Numbered from the stretch's first letter, positions 1 through 9,645 are shown. The stretch is 64,000 bases of DNA from an uncultured Vampirovibrio sp. (GCA_910578465.1 CAJTPW010000001.1:623851-687850); one strand, 5' to 3'. Notes: generated by a model not told the origin, from the sequence alone. A program made the numbers and translations.

Positions 1-1
1 C

Positions 2-61
2 TCATCTGACGTTATTTTTACAGCTGCCGCAGAATATAGGAAACAGCGCAAAGAAGCCTAA
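2..61 (+). CDS. C-terminal fragment of an unidentified protein
   Basis: The window opens inside a reading frame that encodes 19 residues, ending in YRKQRKEA, and stops with TAA at 59-61. The tail is basic and looks like an ordinary protein end. The gene starts outside the window, so the product cannot be named. It is followed by tRNA-Gln on the same strand. Confidence 0.45.
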   Translation, partial: SSDVIFTAAAEYRKQRKEA

Positions 62-148
62 AATTCATTACCTCTTGCACAAAAAAAATCAACGTTGTAC
101 AATTGGTATGGTTTCAGATATTGTTTCAAGCAAACGGAAACTCGTTAT

Positions 149-219
149 TCCCGGATCGTCTAACGGCAGGACGGATGACTCTGGATCATTCAATCGTGGT
201 TCGAATCCATGTCCGGGAG
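149..219 (+). tRNA. tRNA-Gln (anticodon CTG)
   Basis: A complete cloverleaf can be drawn. The 7-bp acceptor stem pairs TCCCGGA (149-155) with TCCGGGA (212-218), and the discriminator is G219. The anticodon loop is CTCTGGA (179-185) with anticodon CTG at 181-183, and the T-loop is of the GGTTCGAATCC type. A U1-A72 pair is typical of bacterial tRNA-Gln. CCA is not encoded; a T-rich stretch follows directly. Confidence 0.93.
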
Positions 220-277
220 TTTTTTATTATTTAGGTGTTTGTAAATATTATTTACAATGGCAAGTTGTTTATCCGAT

Positions 278-1165
278 TTATAGGGTACCGGCGCTGATAA
301 TTCCTTTATTCCATCTGTCGTGATTACCTATTACGGTAATGTCTTGTTTGCATTCACCAAGCCACCAGGAACACTCGCTAAAGGTTGACCCATATGTAAG
401 AATCATTTTTTGAGGTTTGGACAATAAATACATATCGGCAACGTGTTGTTTGTTGTCTTTTTTATCGTAATCTTTATCAGGAAGTGTGATTATACGATCG
501 CCAAATATTTGAACCATTAAATTTTCAACTTCTTTTATATGGCATACAAGATAAAAATATGTATTTCCATCGTATTTTTTCATTTCATCAATAAAGAGTC
601 CGATGTCTCCTTCTGCCCACCTTTGCCATACTCTCCAGTCTTCGGAATGCCTTATATGTACTGCTATACAATTTTTAGGAAAATTGACTTTATCGATGAG
701 CCTTTGCACTCCCTCGGAAGGTTTTAGCGCCTTAAAATAAGGGATATAAATGTCTTTTATACAATGCGGAATTAATTTGGGATTAACCTGAAGACATTCA
801 AAATCAATATACCCGCCGGGTATAACATCTCTGATTTGCTCTTGTTCCTGAGGAGTTAAAAGAAGGTTCCATAAATCTTCTTCCCTACATTCATTATCTA
901 TAAACACAGAATGGTTTATCTCATTAATTCTTGGAAATATATCACCTAAGGTAAACAAATCGTAAAATCTGTTATATATGGAGCCGCCAAATGCCCAATG
1001 GATATCTACAGTATCATAGCAGCCTGAATATAATCTTATACGGCTTATAATATTTTTAATACGATTGCCCAGTCCTCCAATGGGGTGAGTATATATATTT
1101 AAAATCCTTTCGGTTTTATCGTAATATTTTCTTTGTGTAAAAATATGTGAAACTTCATCAGCCAT
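278..1165 (-). CDS. fucosyltransferase-like glycosyltransferase
   Basis: A 295-residue protein without signal peptide or membrane segment, so probably cytoplasmic. Near the N-terminus it has GGLGNR (30-35), a donor-binding loop seen in fucosyltransferase-type folds. VHIRHSEDW (about 169-177) resembles the conserved H-x-R motif of GT11/GT23/NodZ-like enzymes. YGSTFSECSWWLG near the C-terminus resembles the S-x-F-S-x-W-W motif of the same superfamily. The likely role is sugar transfer onto a surface glycan. The start is supported by AGGA about 9 nt upstream of the ATG. The exact GT family and the sugar are uncertain. It stands alone on the minus strand. Confidence 0.6.
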   Translation of the reverse strand: MADEVSHIFTQRKYYDKTERILNIYTHPIGGLGNRIKNIISRIRLYSGCYDTVDIHWAFGGSIYNRFYDLFTLGDIFPRINEINHSVFIDNECREEDLWNLLLTPQEQEQIRDVIPGGYIDFECLQVNPKLIPHCIKDIYIPYFKALKPSEGVQRLIDKVNFPKNCIAVHIRHSEDWRVWQRWAEGDIGLFIDEMKKYDGNTYFYLVCHIKEVENLMVQIFGDRIITLPDKDYDKKDNKQHVADMYLLSKPQKMILTYGSTFSECSWWLGECKQDITVIGNHDRWNKGIISAGTL

Positions 1166-1299
1166 TAATGCAATTCCTGTAGTAAACCTGTGTCGTATGC
1201 ATTATAGCAAATTTAATCAGGCCTTGCAATGTGAAAAAGCCGTGTAAAACGGATATTGCAAAGAAGGAGATTGAAAAATTTAAAAATATATTCGTGGCG

Positions 1300-2694
1300 T
1301 TATTTTGTTTTAGCTATTGCCGTAACAACTCCCGTAAGGGCAAAGAGGGCTATTGTATTTGGAATAACCATAAGGTTGTTGAACATATCCGTTAATTCCC
1401 AGACAAAATCGCTTGAAACAAGACTGCCAAGCATTATAAACCCGAGGGCAGCTATTGTGTAAACCAGTTTTGCGCCTTTTGGATATTTTTTTCCAAAAAG
1501 ATAAATGACGTTAATTTTACCGAATAAATTCCAGCTTAAAATTGTCGAAAAGGCAAAGAACAGAAGACAAACGGCAACAAATATTGCACCGAACGAATTG
1601 CCGAATATGCTTCCAAATGCGGTTTGCACAAGATTTGTCTTGTTTAATATCTCCATAACGGCTTCCGTGTAGCCGTTTGAAAGTACACCGTCATTTGTAT
1701 AAAGCGTTGAAATCACAATGAGAGCATTTAAAGTCAAAATAACAAATGTATCTATAAAAACGCCAATCATTGCAACAGTTCCCTGCGTGTGCGGGTCTTT
1801 AACGTTTGCAAGTGCGTGAGCATGGGGGGTGGAGCCCATACCTGCCTCGTTTGAAAACAGTCCGCGTTTAGCACCCTGGCTTAAAGCGGTTTTCAAGGCG
1901 TGTCCGAAAGTGCCTCCTAAAATTGCCTGTGGAGCAAAGGCATAATGGAAAATCATACCAAAGGTTTCAGGTATGTATTGAATTCTTGCAATTAAAATGA
2001 CAAGACAGCCGATTATAAAGAACAATGCCATAAAAGGAACAATTTTTTCGGTAACCGAAGCAAGGCGTCTGATTCCGCCAACAAAAATAACTGCACAAAG
2101 AACAACAAGCAATACCCCTATAATCCATGGCTCAATTCCAAAAGCAGTCTGCATTGAATAAGCTATGGAGTTTGACTGTACCATGCAGCCCATAAAGCCG
2201 AGCGCAAGGATGATTGCTACGGCAAAAAAACCTGCAAGAAACTTCCCGAAACGTCCTTTAAATGCTGTTGTAATGTAATAAACAGGTCCGCCTTTAATTG
2301 TCCCGTCCGCTTCTTTTATCCTTGTTTTAATTGCAAGGGTGGCTTCGGCATAAATTGTTGCCATACCGAAAAAGGCTATAACCCACATCCAAAAAATTGC
2401 CCCCGGGCCCCCGATTAAGATGGCTCCCGAGGCGCCTACAATGTTTCCTGTGCCCACCTGTGCGGCAACTGCTGTTGCAAGAGCCTGAAAAGAAGTCATA
2501 CTTTTGTTTTCGGTCTTATCAAAAATATGAATTTTTCCAAATGTATTTTTTATTCCTTCACAAAAACATCTTATCTGGACAAACCTTGTTTTGAAAGTGT
2601 ACCAAACACCAACCCCTACAAGGAGCGCTATAAGTATGTAATTGGATAAATATTCGTTTATTTGTGCAACAATCGGGAAAAGTGCTTCTTCCAC
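1300..2694 (-). CDS. sodium:alanine/glycine symporter (AGCS family)
   Basis: A 464-residue polytopic inner-membrane protein with about 10-11 hydrophobic segments. It carries the AGCS hallmark GTGNIVGASGAI (81-92), followed by GGPGAIFWMW. A second conserved block around SQGAKRGLFSNEAGMGS is typical of AlsT/DagA/AgcS transporters, which import alanine or glycine with sodium. The length matches the family. Translation most likely starts at a GTG with GAGAGGAAA just upstream. It is divergent from the MerR-type hydrolase operon, so the roughly 200-bp gap holds promoters in both directions. The substrate cannot be settled from sequence. Confidence 0.9.
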   Translation of the reverse strand: MEEALFPIVAQINEYLSNYILIALLVGVGVWYTFKTRFVQIRCFCEGIKNTFGKIHIFDKTENKSMTSFQALATAVAAQVGTGNIVGASGAILIGGPGAIFWMWVIAFFGMATIYAEATLAIKTRIKEADGTIKGGPVYYITTAFKGRFGKFLAGFFAVAIILALGFMGCMVQSNSIAYSMQTAFGIEPWIIGVLLVVLCAVIFVGGIRRLASVTEKIVPFMALFFIIGCLVILIARIQYIPETFGMIFHYAFAPQAILGGTFGHALKTALSQGAKRGLFSNEAGMGSTPHAHALANVKDPHTQGTVAMIGVFIDTFVILTLNALIVISTLYTNDGVLSNGYTEAVMEILNKTNLVQTAFGSIFGNSFGAIFVAVCLLFFAFSTILSWNLFGKINVIYLFGKKYPKGAKLVYTIAALGFIMLGSLVSSDFVWELTDMFNNLMVIPNTIALFALTGVVTAIAKTK

Positions 2695-2817
2695 AGGGTT
2701 TCCTCTCGTTTTAAGTTTCTTTTACTGATGTATTGGACATCTCGCCTGAATTTTCCTGCCCGTTTGTTTATTATACCTGAAATATCCGAAAATAAAAAAA
2801 TTTTAAAAGCAAATTGC

Positions 2818-2848
2818 TTGACTTAGAGTTAACTCTAAATGATATAAA
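2818..2848 (+). promoter_or_regulatory. MerR-type promoter with 19-bp spacer and palindromic operator
   Basis: A -35 box TTGACT (2818-2823) and a -10 box TATAAA (2843-2848) are 19 bp apart, the over-long spacing that MerR-family activators correct by untwisting DNA. The spacer holds a perfect 16-bp palindrome, TTAGAGTT/AACTCTAA (2823-2838), close to known operators of NmlR/AdhR-type MerR regulators. It drives the two hydrolase genes that follow. No merR gene is in the window. Confidence 0.75.
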
Positions 2849-2893
2849 GATACTGTTATAAATTATAAAAACCGATATGACGAAGGGGAAAAT

Positions 2894-3763
2894 ATGAAAA
2901 TTATAAAGGTAAATACAAAAAGAGGGCTGGAGCTAAAAGGGGCCATATTTGATGCACAGGGGACAGATACCGTTCTTGTTATGCTCACGGGGATTTGTTC
3001 TAATATTTTTCAAAACGAACTTCTGTACTCAACTGGAAAACTTCTTCAAGAAAATGGCATTGCAACAATCATAGGCCATGCTCATGATTCTTTTTCCTGT
3101 TTTGCATATACGGATTTTTCAACGGGAAAACAAAAAATATCGGGAACATTTGATGATAATTTTGAAATGGTTTATGAGGATGTTGAAGCCTATGTAAAAT
3201 ATGCTAAAGAACTTGGTTTTAAAAACATAATTCTTGGCGGACATTCTCTTGGTTCAAATAAAATCATTCATTACCTCGGAAACACAAAAGATGATTTTAT
3301 TGATTATTTTATAATCTCTTCTCCGGTTGATATTATACATTGGTGGAATGTTATGCCTGATGTTGAAAAATGTTTTGAGCTGGCACAAAAATGGGTCAAA
3401 GAAGGCCGTGGGGATGATATTTTACCGTTTTTGTTCGGCGGGTTTTCACCAATGAAGGCAAAAACCGTTTTGGGGTTTTATAATGCTGATAATCTTAAAA
3501 ATTGTCCCATTTTAAGCAAGCGGGGTGAAACCGCGTCCCTACGTAATATGAAACCGAATGGCAGCTTTATTATCGGTTCAAAAGATTCCGTAACGGGAGA
3601 TAGCCCCAAAGGCTTTATGGAACAACTGAATTTATGGACGGCACATCCTGAAAGAAACAGAGTAATTGAGGTTAAAGGTGCAAGTCATATATTTTACGGC
3701 ATGCACGATATCTACGGAAAAACTGTTTTAGATTGCATTCAAAATCATTTTAAAGGAGCTTAA
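2894..3763 (+). CDS. alpha/beta hydrolase
   Basis: A 289-residue soluble alpha/beta hydrolase, first gene of a two-gene operon. The nucleophile elbow GGHSLGS places the catalytic serine at 118. The C-terminal GASHIF supplies a likely catalytic histidine at 265. The fold resembles small esterases or carboxylic-ester hydrolases, but the substrate is unknown. GAAGGGG precedes the ATG. The next gene begins one base after its stop, so the two are translated together. The MerR-type promoter upstream suggests induction by a reactive electrophile or similar stress, an inference from the operator class. Confidence 0.8.
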   Translation: MKIIKVNTKRGLELKGAIFDAQGTDTVLVMLTGICSNIFQNELLYSTGKLLQENGIATIIGHAHDSFSCFAYTDFSTGKQKISGTFDDNFEMVYEDVEAYVKYAKELGFKNIILGGHSLGSNKIIHYLGNTKDDFIDYFIISSPVDIIHWWNVMPDVEKCFELAQKWVKEGRGDDILPFLFGGFSPMKAKTVLGFYNADNLKNCPILSKRGETASLRNMKPNGSFIIGSKDSVTGDSPKGFMEQLNLWTAHPERNRVIEVKGASHIFYGMHDIYGKTVLDCIQNHFKGA

Positions 3764-3764
3764 T

Positions 3765-4796
3765 ATGAAATTGAATTTAATTGTATCGTTATTTTTATTG
3801 TTAATTATGGGAGGAGTGCTTATGACTGAAGCTAAAACTTTAAAGGAAAATGAATGGGATAAGGTTTTTAAAAAAAGTGATAAGGTTGAAATTGAAAAGG
3901 TAAGCTTTAAAAACCGTTACGGAATTGAACTTGTCGGAGATTTATACATTCCAAAAGATGCAAAATCCGATATGCCCGCAGTTGCAGTTTTGGGGCCCTT
4001 TGGTGCGGTTAAAGAACAGGCTTCGGGGCTTTATGCTCAAACCCTTGCAGAAAAAGGTTTTGTAACTCTTGCTTTTGATCCTTCATACACGGGTGAAAGC
4101 GGCGGAACACCGCGGCATGTTGCTTCTCCCGATATTAATACGGAGGATTTTAGCGCCGCAGTTGATTATTTAAGCAATCTTTCTTACGTTAATCCTGAAA
4201 AAATAGGCGTTCTTGGTATTTGCGGTTTTGGCGGTTTTGCTATAAATGCTGCCGCTATGGATACAAGGATTAAAGCTGCCGTTGCATCAACAATGTATGA
4301 TATGACAAGAGTAAATGCAAAAGGTTATGATGATGTTATGGATGAAAAGGCACGCTATGAGCTCAAAGAAACATTAAATAAACAAAGAACGGAAGATTTC
4401 AAAAACGGTACTTTCTCACCTGCAGCAGGACTTCCTGAAAAATTAACAGGCAAAGAACCGCAGTTTATAAAAGAATATTTTGATTATTATAAAACTCCGC
4501 GCGGTTTTCATAAACGTTCCATAAATTCAAACGGAAACTGGAATTTAACTTCATCGCTTTCTTTTATAAATATGCCGATTCTGCAAAGAAGTGATGAAAT
4601 TCAAAACGCTGTTCTTCTGGTTCACGGCGAAAATGCTCACAGCAGATATTTTTCCGAAGATACCTTTAAAAAATTAAAGGGCAAAAATAAAGAACTTTTG
4701 ATTGTTGAAGGTGCAAATCATGTAGATTTATATGATAACCTTGAAAAAATTCCGTTCGATAAAATTGAACAATTTTTAAAAGAATATTTAAAATAA
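3765..4796 (+). CDS. YcjY/dienelactone-hydrolase-like alpha/beta hydrolase with signal peptide
   Basis: A 343-residue protein with a hydrophobic N-terminus (residues 3-20), a probable export signal or anchor. The hydrolase domain has GICGFGG at 151-157. Its nucleophile position is Cys153 rather than Ser, as in dienelactone hydrolases, and the usual glycine two residues later is Phe. GENAHSRYFSED and the late NHVDLYDN are shared with the YcjY group. It is co-transcribed with the preceding hydrolase (one-base gap). A hairpin terminator follows at 4818-4856. The family is clear; the substrate is not. Confidence 0.75.
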   Translation: MKLNLIVSLFLLLIMGGVLMTEAKTLKENEWDKVFKKSDKVEIEKVSFKNRYGIELVGDLYIPKDAKSDMPAVAVLGPFGAVKEQASGLYAQTLAEKGFVTLAFDPSYTGESGGTPRHVASPDINTEDFSAAVDYLSNLSYVNPEKIGVLGICGFGGFAINAAAMDTRIKAAVASTMYDMTRVNAKGYDDVMDEKARYELKETLNKQRTEDFKNGTFSPAAGLPEKLTGKEPQFIKEYFDYYKTPRGFHKRSINSNGNWNLTSSLSFINMPILQRSDEIQNAVLLVHGENAHSRYFSEDTFKKLKGKNKELLIVEGANHVDLYDNLEKIPFDKIEQFLKEYLK

Positions 4797-4817
4797 ATTC
4801 TTTGAAAATATTTAAAG

Positions 4818-4856
4818 AAACTGTCTCAAGTTTAATAAATTCGGGGCAGTTTTATT
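4818..4856 (+). terminator. rho-independent terminator of the hydrolase operon
   Basis: AAACTGTCTC (4818-4827) pairs with GGGGCAGTTT (4843-4852), with some G-U pairs. A T-rich stretch follows. Confidence 0.65.
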
Positions 4857-4939
4857 ATATTGAATAATTGCATTATCTTTTTTGTTTTGTTTATAATTAT
4901 CTTACTTAATTAGATAAATACAAAAAAGGAATTGTTAAA

Positions 4940-7900
4940 GTGTGTAGTAAATTTGTTGCAAAAATATTTAAGGTATTTTTTGTGTTGCATTTTATGCTTA
5001 TGTTTAACACTATTGGTTCAAACAAAGCTTTTGCAGCAAGGCTTGACGGTATAGGAAATAAAGAAACGGTTTTAACCGGAAATGCAACAGTGAGCGGCAA
5101 TATTCAAAATATGTCCAATACCTCAAGCGCAGGTACCATAATTGACGGGCAAGGGTTTTCAATCAACGGCAGCGGCTTTACATCAAACGGTTCTTCGGGC
5201 GCATGGTTAAGATATACAAGCTCTTTTACGGGCACAGGGCTTCATAATAAAATTTTAAATGTCGGCAAGTTTGAGCTCACCCCCTTACTTAGCGGTGCAA
5301 CAGGCGACAGTATTATTAAGCTGAATGAAAAAAATGAGGCAATCCGCTATAACATATCAGAAAGCGGCTCAATACACGGTTTTACATCTACAGGAGGCTC
5401 CAAGGGCGGCAGCTTTATATATTCGGGAGATAGGCTGACAATTGATAACACCGTAATAAAAGGAAATAAAAATACCGCAGGAACAACCGGTGCTAAAGGC
5501 GGAGCTGTTTTTTACGGAAACAACGCTGCAGATGGCGCAGGATTAACTGTTTCAAACAGTTATGTAACGGAAAATTGCCGCGAATGGCTTAAATCATACA
5601 GTACGGTTTCTGGCGGCGCCATATTCAGCCAGCAGAAAAACGGGATATTCAGTATAAAAGACAGCTATTTTACAAAAAACTATGTCAAGGGAAACCCGCT
5701 TGTAACAACAAGCTACTCTGCAAACGGCGGTGCCATTTCAAATGATTCGGGCAGATTACAAATCGAAGGTTCATATTTCGGGAATAATTATGTTTCAGGC
5801 GCAAAATCAGAAGGCGGTGCAGTTTGGGCCAACGGTTATACGCCTGAGACGGGTGTAGAATTTAAACCGCACACGATTAATAAGACAGTATTTGAAAACA
5901 ATAGTGTAACAGGAACAAAACCCGGCGCTTCAGGCGGTGCCCTCTATGTTTTAAACGATGTTGATATTGCTGATTCATTATTTGTATCAAATAAAACAAT
6001 AATCAACCCGACTGATGAATACACAGCTTCTTATAACTATGCCACAACGGCAAAGGGCGGCGCCGTATTCAAAGGTGATAACGTAATAGGCGATCTTGCT
6101 TCAAATCCTAATTTAAAATTTAACGCAACATTAAACGTGAAAGATACGGTGTTTAAGGATAATGAAATCCAATTTAAAGAAGGTGCCCTTGCTCTTAAAG
6201 AAGGTTCATCCGCTTCGGGCGGCGCCGTGCATCTTTCAAATTCGATTTCAAACATTGATAAAACCGTTTTTTCGGGTAACAAGGTGGTAAGCGAATATAC
6301 GGCTTCGGATGTTATTGCAAGCGGCGGCGCAATTGCAACAAGCTCCGCATCAGGTAATCGCAAGGGAAAACACTTCATAACGGCAGCATTTGACAACAAC
6401 AGCGTAACATCGGAAGGTACTGCACAAGGTGGCGCAATTGCAGCTTTAGATGTCGCTAAGACCGATAATGTTGTGACTGTTAATATCGATAATTCTTCAA
6501 TTACAAATAACACGGCCGTATCAAAAGGAAGTATCGCAAATGCGGGGGCAATGGGCGGTGCTATTTATGCAGGCAAGCTTAATTTTGTAAATTTGAATAA
6601 TTCAGTTATTGATTCAAATGCTGCTTCATCTTCTTCTTCAAACAGCGGGGATGTGAAATACGGAGGAGGCGGGGCTTATGTAGCTGACAAGGCAATTTTA
6701 ACCGCTACTGATACATCTTTTACAAACAACAAAGCTACAGGTACTGCTGCTTCTGGCGGTGCGATTTTTGTTGCAAAAGGCGGAACCGCAAATGTTATTG
6801 CTTTGAACGATAATGTTGTTTTTGAAGGCAACACGGCAAATGGCGAGAGCAATGCAATTCACAGTGCGGGCGGTACTTTAAATCTGAATTCTGCAGCAGA
6901 AAAGAGTATTGTATTTAACGATAAAATTACATCTTCAAATGACGCTTCAATAACAATAAATAAAGAAGGAACGTGGGATAAAGAAAAATGGCCGTATACA
7001 AACAGAATACCAGAGGATGCCCCGCATGGCGAAAATACGGGAAAAGTTGTATTGAATGCCGATATGACAGAATACAAGGGCACCGTGGATTTATACGGAG
7101 GAACGATTGAGGTTGGCAAAGACGGCACCTTTTTTGATAATGCTAAAGCGTTTAACGTAAATGCCGCTTCAAACCTGAATGTTGCAAACGGTGTAATACA
7201 AACCTATAATTTTGGTAATTTAAGTTTAAAAGCTTCGTTAAATACAGCCGTGGATGCTGACCTTGCTGCGGGTACGGCGGATAAGTTCAGTGCAAATACC
7301 GTTAAAAGCGAAAATGGAGCAATAATCAATATAAACCATATCAATGTAATTACGGACGCTAATTCCGAGTTTTCTGAAATCAAGCTGACTGATTCTGATG
7401 AAATTCAAAGCCTTATAAGCCTTGGTGACGGTGCCAAAAAGGCGCTCGGTAAACTTTATAAATATGATGTTATGCTAAATGATGAAGGCTGGCTTGAATT
7501 TGAAAAAGTCGGCGGCAGCTCTTCAGGCGGAAATAATTCATATGAGGCATACAATCCTTCTGTTTTTGCTGCTTCGGTTACAATGCAGGCTATGGCTCAA
7601 GCAGGGGTTAGGGAAGTGATGAACTATGGTTTTGAGCATTCGGATTCATTTACAAAACTTCCGTCAAAAGAAAGATTTAGTCTTTTGCACGGTAATGAAT
7701 ATGCAATCAGCGAATTTAACGGACTTTTACCCGGATACGACGAACAGCTTGAAAACAAAGGTTTTTGGTTGCGTCCCTATACGGTGTTTGAAAAGATAAA
7801 CCTTAAGCATGGTCCCGATGTTGATAATATCAGCTACGGTTCTCTTGTAGGGTATGATTCAAAAGCAAGAAAAACAAAGAGAGGCTGGACAAGCACGCTT

Positions 7901-8569
7901 TCTTCATATCTGGCATACTTTGGTTCAAGCCTTGGATATGACGATGTTGATGTTATAACAAATGGCTGGCTTTTAGGTTTTACAAAATCTTATTATAAGA
8001 AAAACTTTTGGACTGCCGTTTCTGCTTCAGGCGGCGTTGGTCTTGGCAGAATAAGCGAAAGTGCAGGGAAAGATGATGTTATATCAGCAAATGCGGGTGT
8101 TTCTTTAAGAAACGGATATAATATGGAATTTGGCGAAGGCAGATTTATAATTCAGCCTATAACATCTGCAAGCTATTATTTTGCAAATGTATTTGATTAT
8201 ACGAATGCTCGCGGTGCAAGGCTTGATTCTGCTCCGTTAAGTGCACTTGAATTAAGACCAGGAATGAGATTAATTGCCAATACCGAAAGCGGTTGGCAGC
8301 CTTACATCAGCGGTTCATATGTTTGGAATTTATTTAACCAGACTAATGTCAAAGCAGACGGAATTAAACTGCCTGAAATGTATGTTGACCCTTATGTTGA
8401 GTATGGTGTTGGCGTACAGAAAAATAAAGGCGATAATTTTACCTGTTTCTTGCAATCCATGATGAGAATGGGCGGCAGAACGGGCGTTTCTCTTACAGGC
8501 GGTTTAAGGTGGGCTGTTGGTACGGATAAGTCTAAAAAGAAATCTAAAAAAAGCAAAACGCGGGTATAG
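4940..8569 (+). CDS. Pmp-like autotransporter (type Va secretion)
   Basis: A 1209-residue surface protein. Residues 1-33 form a signal peptide ending AFA-A. Residues of about 187-610 contain at least twelve GGA[I/V/L/Y] motifs mixed with F-x-x-N-x motifs, the pattern of chlamydial polymorphic membrane proteins, which builds a right-handed beta-helix. A Gly/Ser linker at about 855-862 leads to a C-terminal beta-barrel (about 940-1185) with alternating aromatic strands. After the last barrel strand there is an unusual Lys-rich tail (KSKKKSKKSK). Translation starts at GTG 4940 behind AAAGGA. The likely role is adhesion or another surface interaction; a barrel implies an outer membrane. Confidence 0.85.
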   Translation: MCSKFVAKIFKVFFVLHFMLMFNTIGSNKAFAARLDGIGNKETVLTGNATVSGNIQNMSNTSSAGTIIDGQGFSINGSGFTSNGSSGAWLRYTSSFTGTGLHNKILNVGKFELTPLLSGATGDSIIKLNEKNEAIRYNISESGSIHGFTSTGGSKGGSFIYSGDRLTIDNTVIKGNKNTAGTTGAKGGAVFYGNNAADGAGLTVSNSYVTENCREWLKSYSTVSGGAIFSQQKNGIFSIKDSYFTKNYVKGNPLVTTSYSANGGAISNDSGRLQIEGSYFGNNYVSGAKSEGGAVWANGYTPETGVEFKPHTINKTVFENNSVTGTKPGASGGALYVLNDVDIADSLFVSNKTIINPTDEYTASYNYATTAKGGAVFKGDNVIGDLASNPNLKFNATLNVKDTVFKDNEIQFKEGALALKEGSSASGGAVHLSNSISNIDKTVFSGNKVVSEYTASDVIASGGAIATSSASGNRKGKHFITAAFDNNSVTSEGTAQGGAIAALDVAKTDNVVTVNIDNSSITNNTAVSKGSIANAGAMGGAIYAGKLNFVNLNNSVIDSNAASSSSSNSGDVKYGGGGAYVADKAILTATDTSFTNNKATGTAASGGAIFVAKGGTANVIALNDNVVFEGNTANGESNAIHSAGGTLNLNSAAEKSIVFNDKITSSNDASITINKEGTWDKEKWPYTNRIPEDAPHGENTGKVVLNADMTEYKGTVDLYGGTIEVGKDGTFFDNAKAFNVNAASNLNVANGVIQTYNFGNLSLKASLNTAVDADLAAGTADKFSANTVKSENGAIININHINVITDANSEFSEIKLTDSDEIQSLISLGDGAKKALGKLYKYDVMLNDEGWLEFEKVGGSSSGGNNSYEAYNPSVFAASVTMQAMAQAGVREVMNYGFEHSDSFTKLPSKERFSLLHGNEYAISEFNGLLPGYDEQLENKGFWLRPYTVFEKINLKHGPDVDNISYGSLVGYDSKARKTKRGWTSTLSSYLAYFGSSLGYDDVDVITNGWLLGFTKSYYKKNFWTAVSASGGVGLGRISESAGKDDVISANAGVSLRNGYNMEFGEGRFIIQPITSASYYFANVFDYTNARGARLDSAPLSALELRPGMRLIANTESGWQPYISGSYVWNLFNQTNVKADGIKLPEMYVDPYVEYGVGVQKNKGDNFTCFLQSMMRMGGRTGVSLTGGLRWAVGTDKSKKKSKKSKTRV

Positions 8570-8572
8570 AGT

Positions 8573-9436
8573 TTATTCAAATAACTTTTTTACACGCCAT
8601 TTTATGGTTCTTATTAAAGATGTCAGGAAGAAACAGGATTTTTGCAATATCGGAAGCTTTGTCCTGTTTTTTCTTATGTCTTTTTCGATTAATTCAAAAT
8701 CATATTCCGTCTTTTTAATCAGGTTTTTAATGAAAAGCGGGTAGGGGAAATCTTTTGGCTTTAAAAGAAGCAGTCCTCTTTTTAGAAACGGTGATCGGTC
8801 ATTTAGAACAAGTGAGGAATAAGAATGGGAATGCGTATTGTTTCTTATTTTGCTTGTATTGCAGTATGAATCATATTTGTAGCCTGCTTTTTGTAATGCA
8901 AGCGTCAGGCCGATTTCATATTTTTCTATGATTATGCCTTTTTTTTCTTCTTTTGAAATATTTGTAATAAAATCATCAAAAACATTGGAGCTAAAAACAT
9001 TTTTTTTAAATGCAAGAAAATAGCTTTGCAAGTGTTCAAGGTTTTTGTGGGTTATTTTTTCCGTGTAATTTTGAGTGTTTCCCCAAAAATCTGCCCCATT
9101 TTTTTTCATTGCGTCAAACATTTCCCCGAAAGGGAATAATGGCGCATAGCAGCTGTCATTTGCAAAGATGAGCTCATCCGTTGAATTTAAAATTCCGTTT
9201 TCTTTTAAATAAAAATATCCTTTTTTATATGAACCGAAATCGTATTCTCCATGCGGCTCTGCAATAATGTGGTTCACATAAGGAGTTATCTTTGAAAGTT
9301 CTTCTTCTTTAATACTGCTGTCTGAAACGAAAACAAGGGTTTCAACAAAGTTTTTGAGGTTTTTTAAATAATAAACCACATAATCTTCAATTTCATTAGT
9401 ATTGCTGTAATGTGCAAAAACTGCAGCGCGTCTCAT
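8573..9436 (-). CDS. RgpF-like rhamnan synthesis protein family
   Basis: A 287-residue protein of the rhamnan-synthesis F type, glycosyltransferase-like proteins found in polysaccharide loci. Recognisable segments are AVFAHYSNTNEIEDYVVYYL at the N-terminus, EPHGEYDFGSYKKG (about 98-111) and NDSCYAPLFPF. It probably helps build a rhamnose-containing or similar surface polysaccharide. GAAGG lies upstream of the ATG. It is convergent with the autotransporter, three bases between stops, with no room for a terminator hairpin. No other polysaccharide gene is adjacent. Confidence 0.75.
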   Translation of the reverse strand: MRRAAVFAHYSNTNEIEDYVVYYLKNLKNFVETLVFVSDSSIKEEELSKITPYVNHIIAEPHGEYDFGSYKKGYFYLKENGILNSTDELIFANDSCYAPLFPFGEMFDAMKKNGADFWGNTQNYTEKITHKNLEHLQSYFLAFKKNVFSSNVFDDFITNISKEEKKGIIIEKYEIGLTLALQKAGYKYDSYCNTSKIRNNTHSHSYSSLVLNDRSPFLKRGLLLLKPKDFPYPLFIKNLIKKTEYDFELIEKDIRKNRTKLPILQKSCFFLTSLIRTIKWRVKKLFE

Positions 9437-9468
9437 TTTAAACCCTTCATATTATTTGATTTTATATT

Positions 9469-9493
9469 AAAAAACTCCCATCGGGGGGAGTTT
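9469..9493 (-). terminator. terminator after tRNA-Lys(CTT)
   Basis: AAACTCCC (9472-9479) pairs with GGGGAGTTT (9485-9493). On the minus strand the stem is followed by six T, just downstream of tRNA-Lys. Confidence 0.7.
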
Positions 9494-9499
9494 AAAATG

Positions 9500-9572
9500 T
9501 GGGCCTGGTGGGACTCGAACCCACGACCAAAAGATTAAGAGTCTCCTGCGCTACCAACTGCGCTACAGGCCC
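9500..9572 (-). tRNA. tRNA-Lys (anticodon CTT)
   Basis: Read on the minus strand, the acceptor stem pairs GGGCCTG with CAGGCCC and the discriminator is A. The anticodon loop is CTCTTAA, giving anticodon CTT. D- and T-arms are canonical (GTTCGAGTC). The length is 73 nt. CCA is not encoded. Confidence 0.95.
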
Positions 9573-9645
9573 AAAGTTAACAAAGAAATTCTATCACAAG
9601 AAAAAATAATTTCAAAGTAAAACTTAAATTTGATTTTACGGTAAT

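Noticed and set aside
75..323. 82-codon open frame at the left edge
   Set aside because: It overlaps tRNA-Gln entirely and has no ribosome site.
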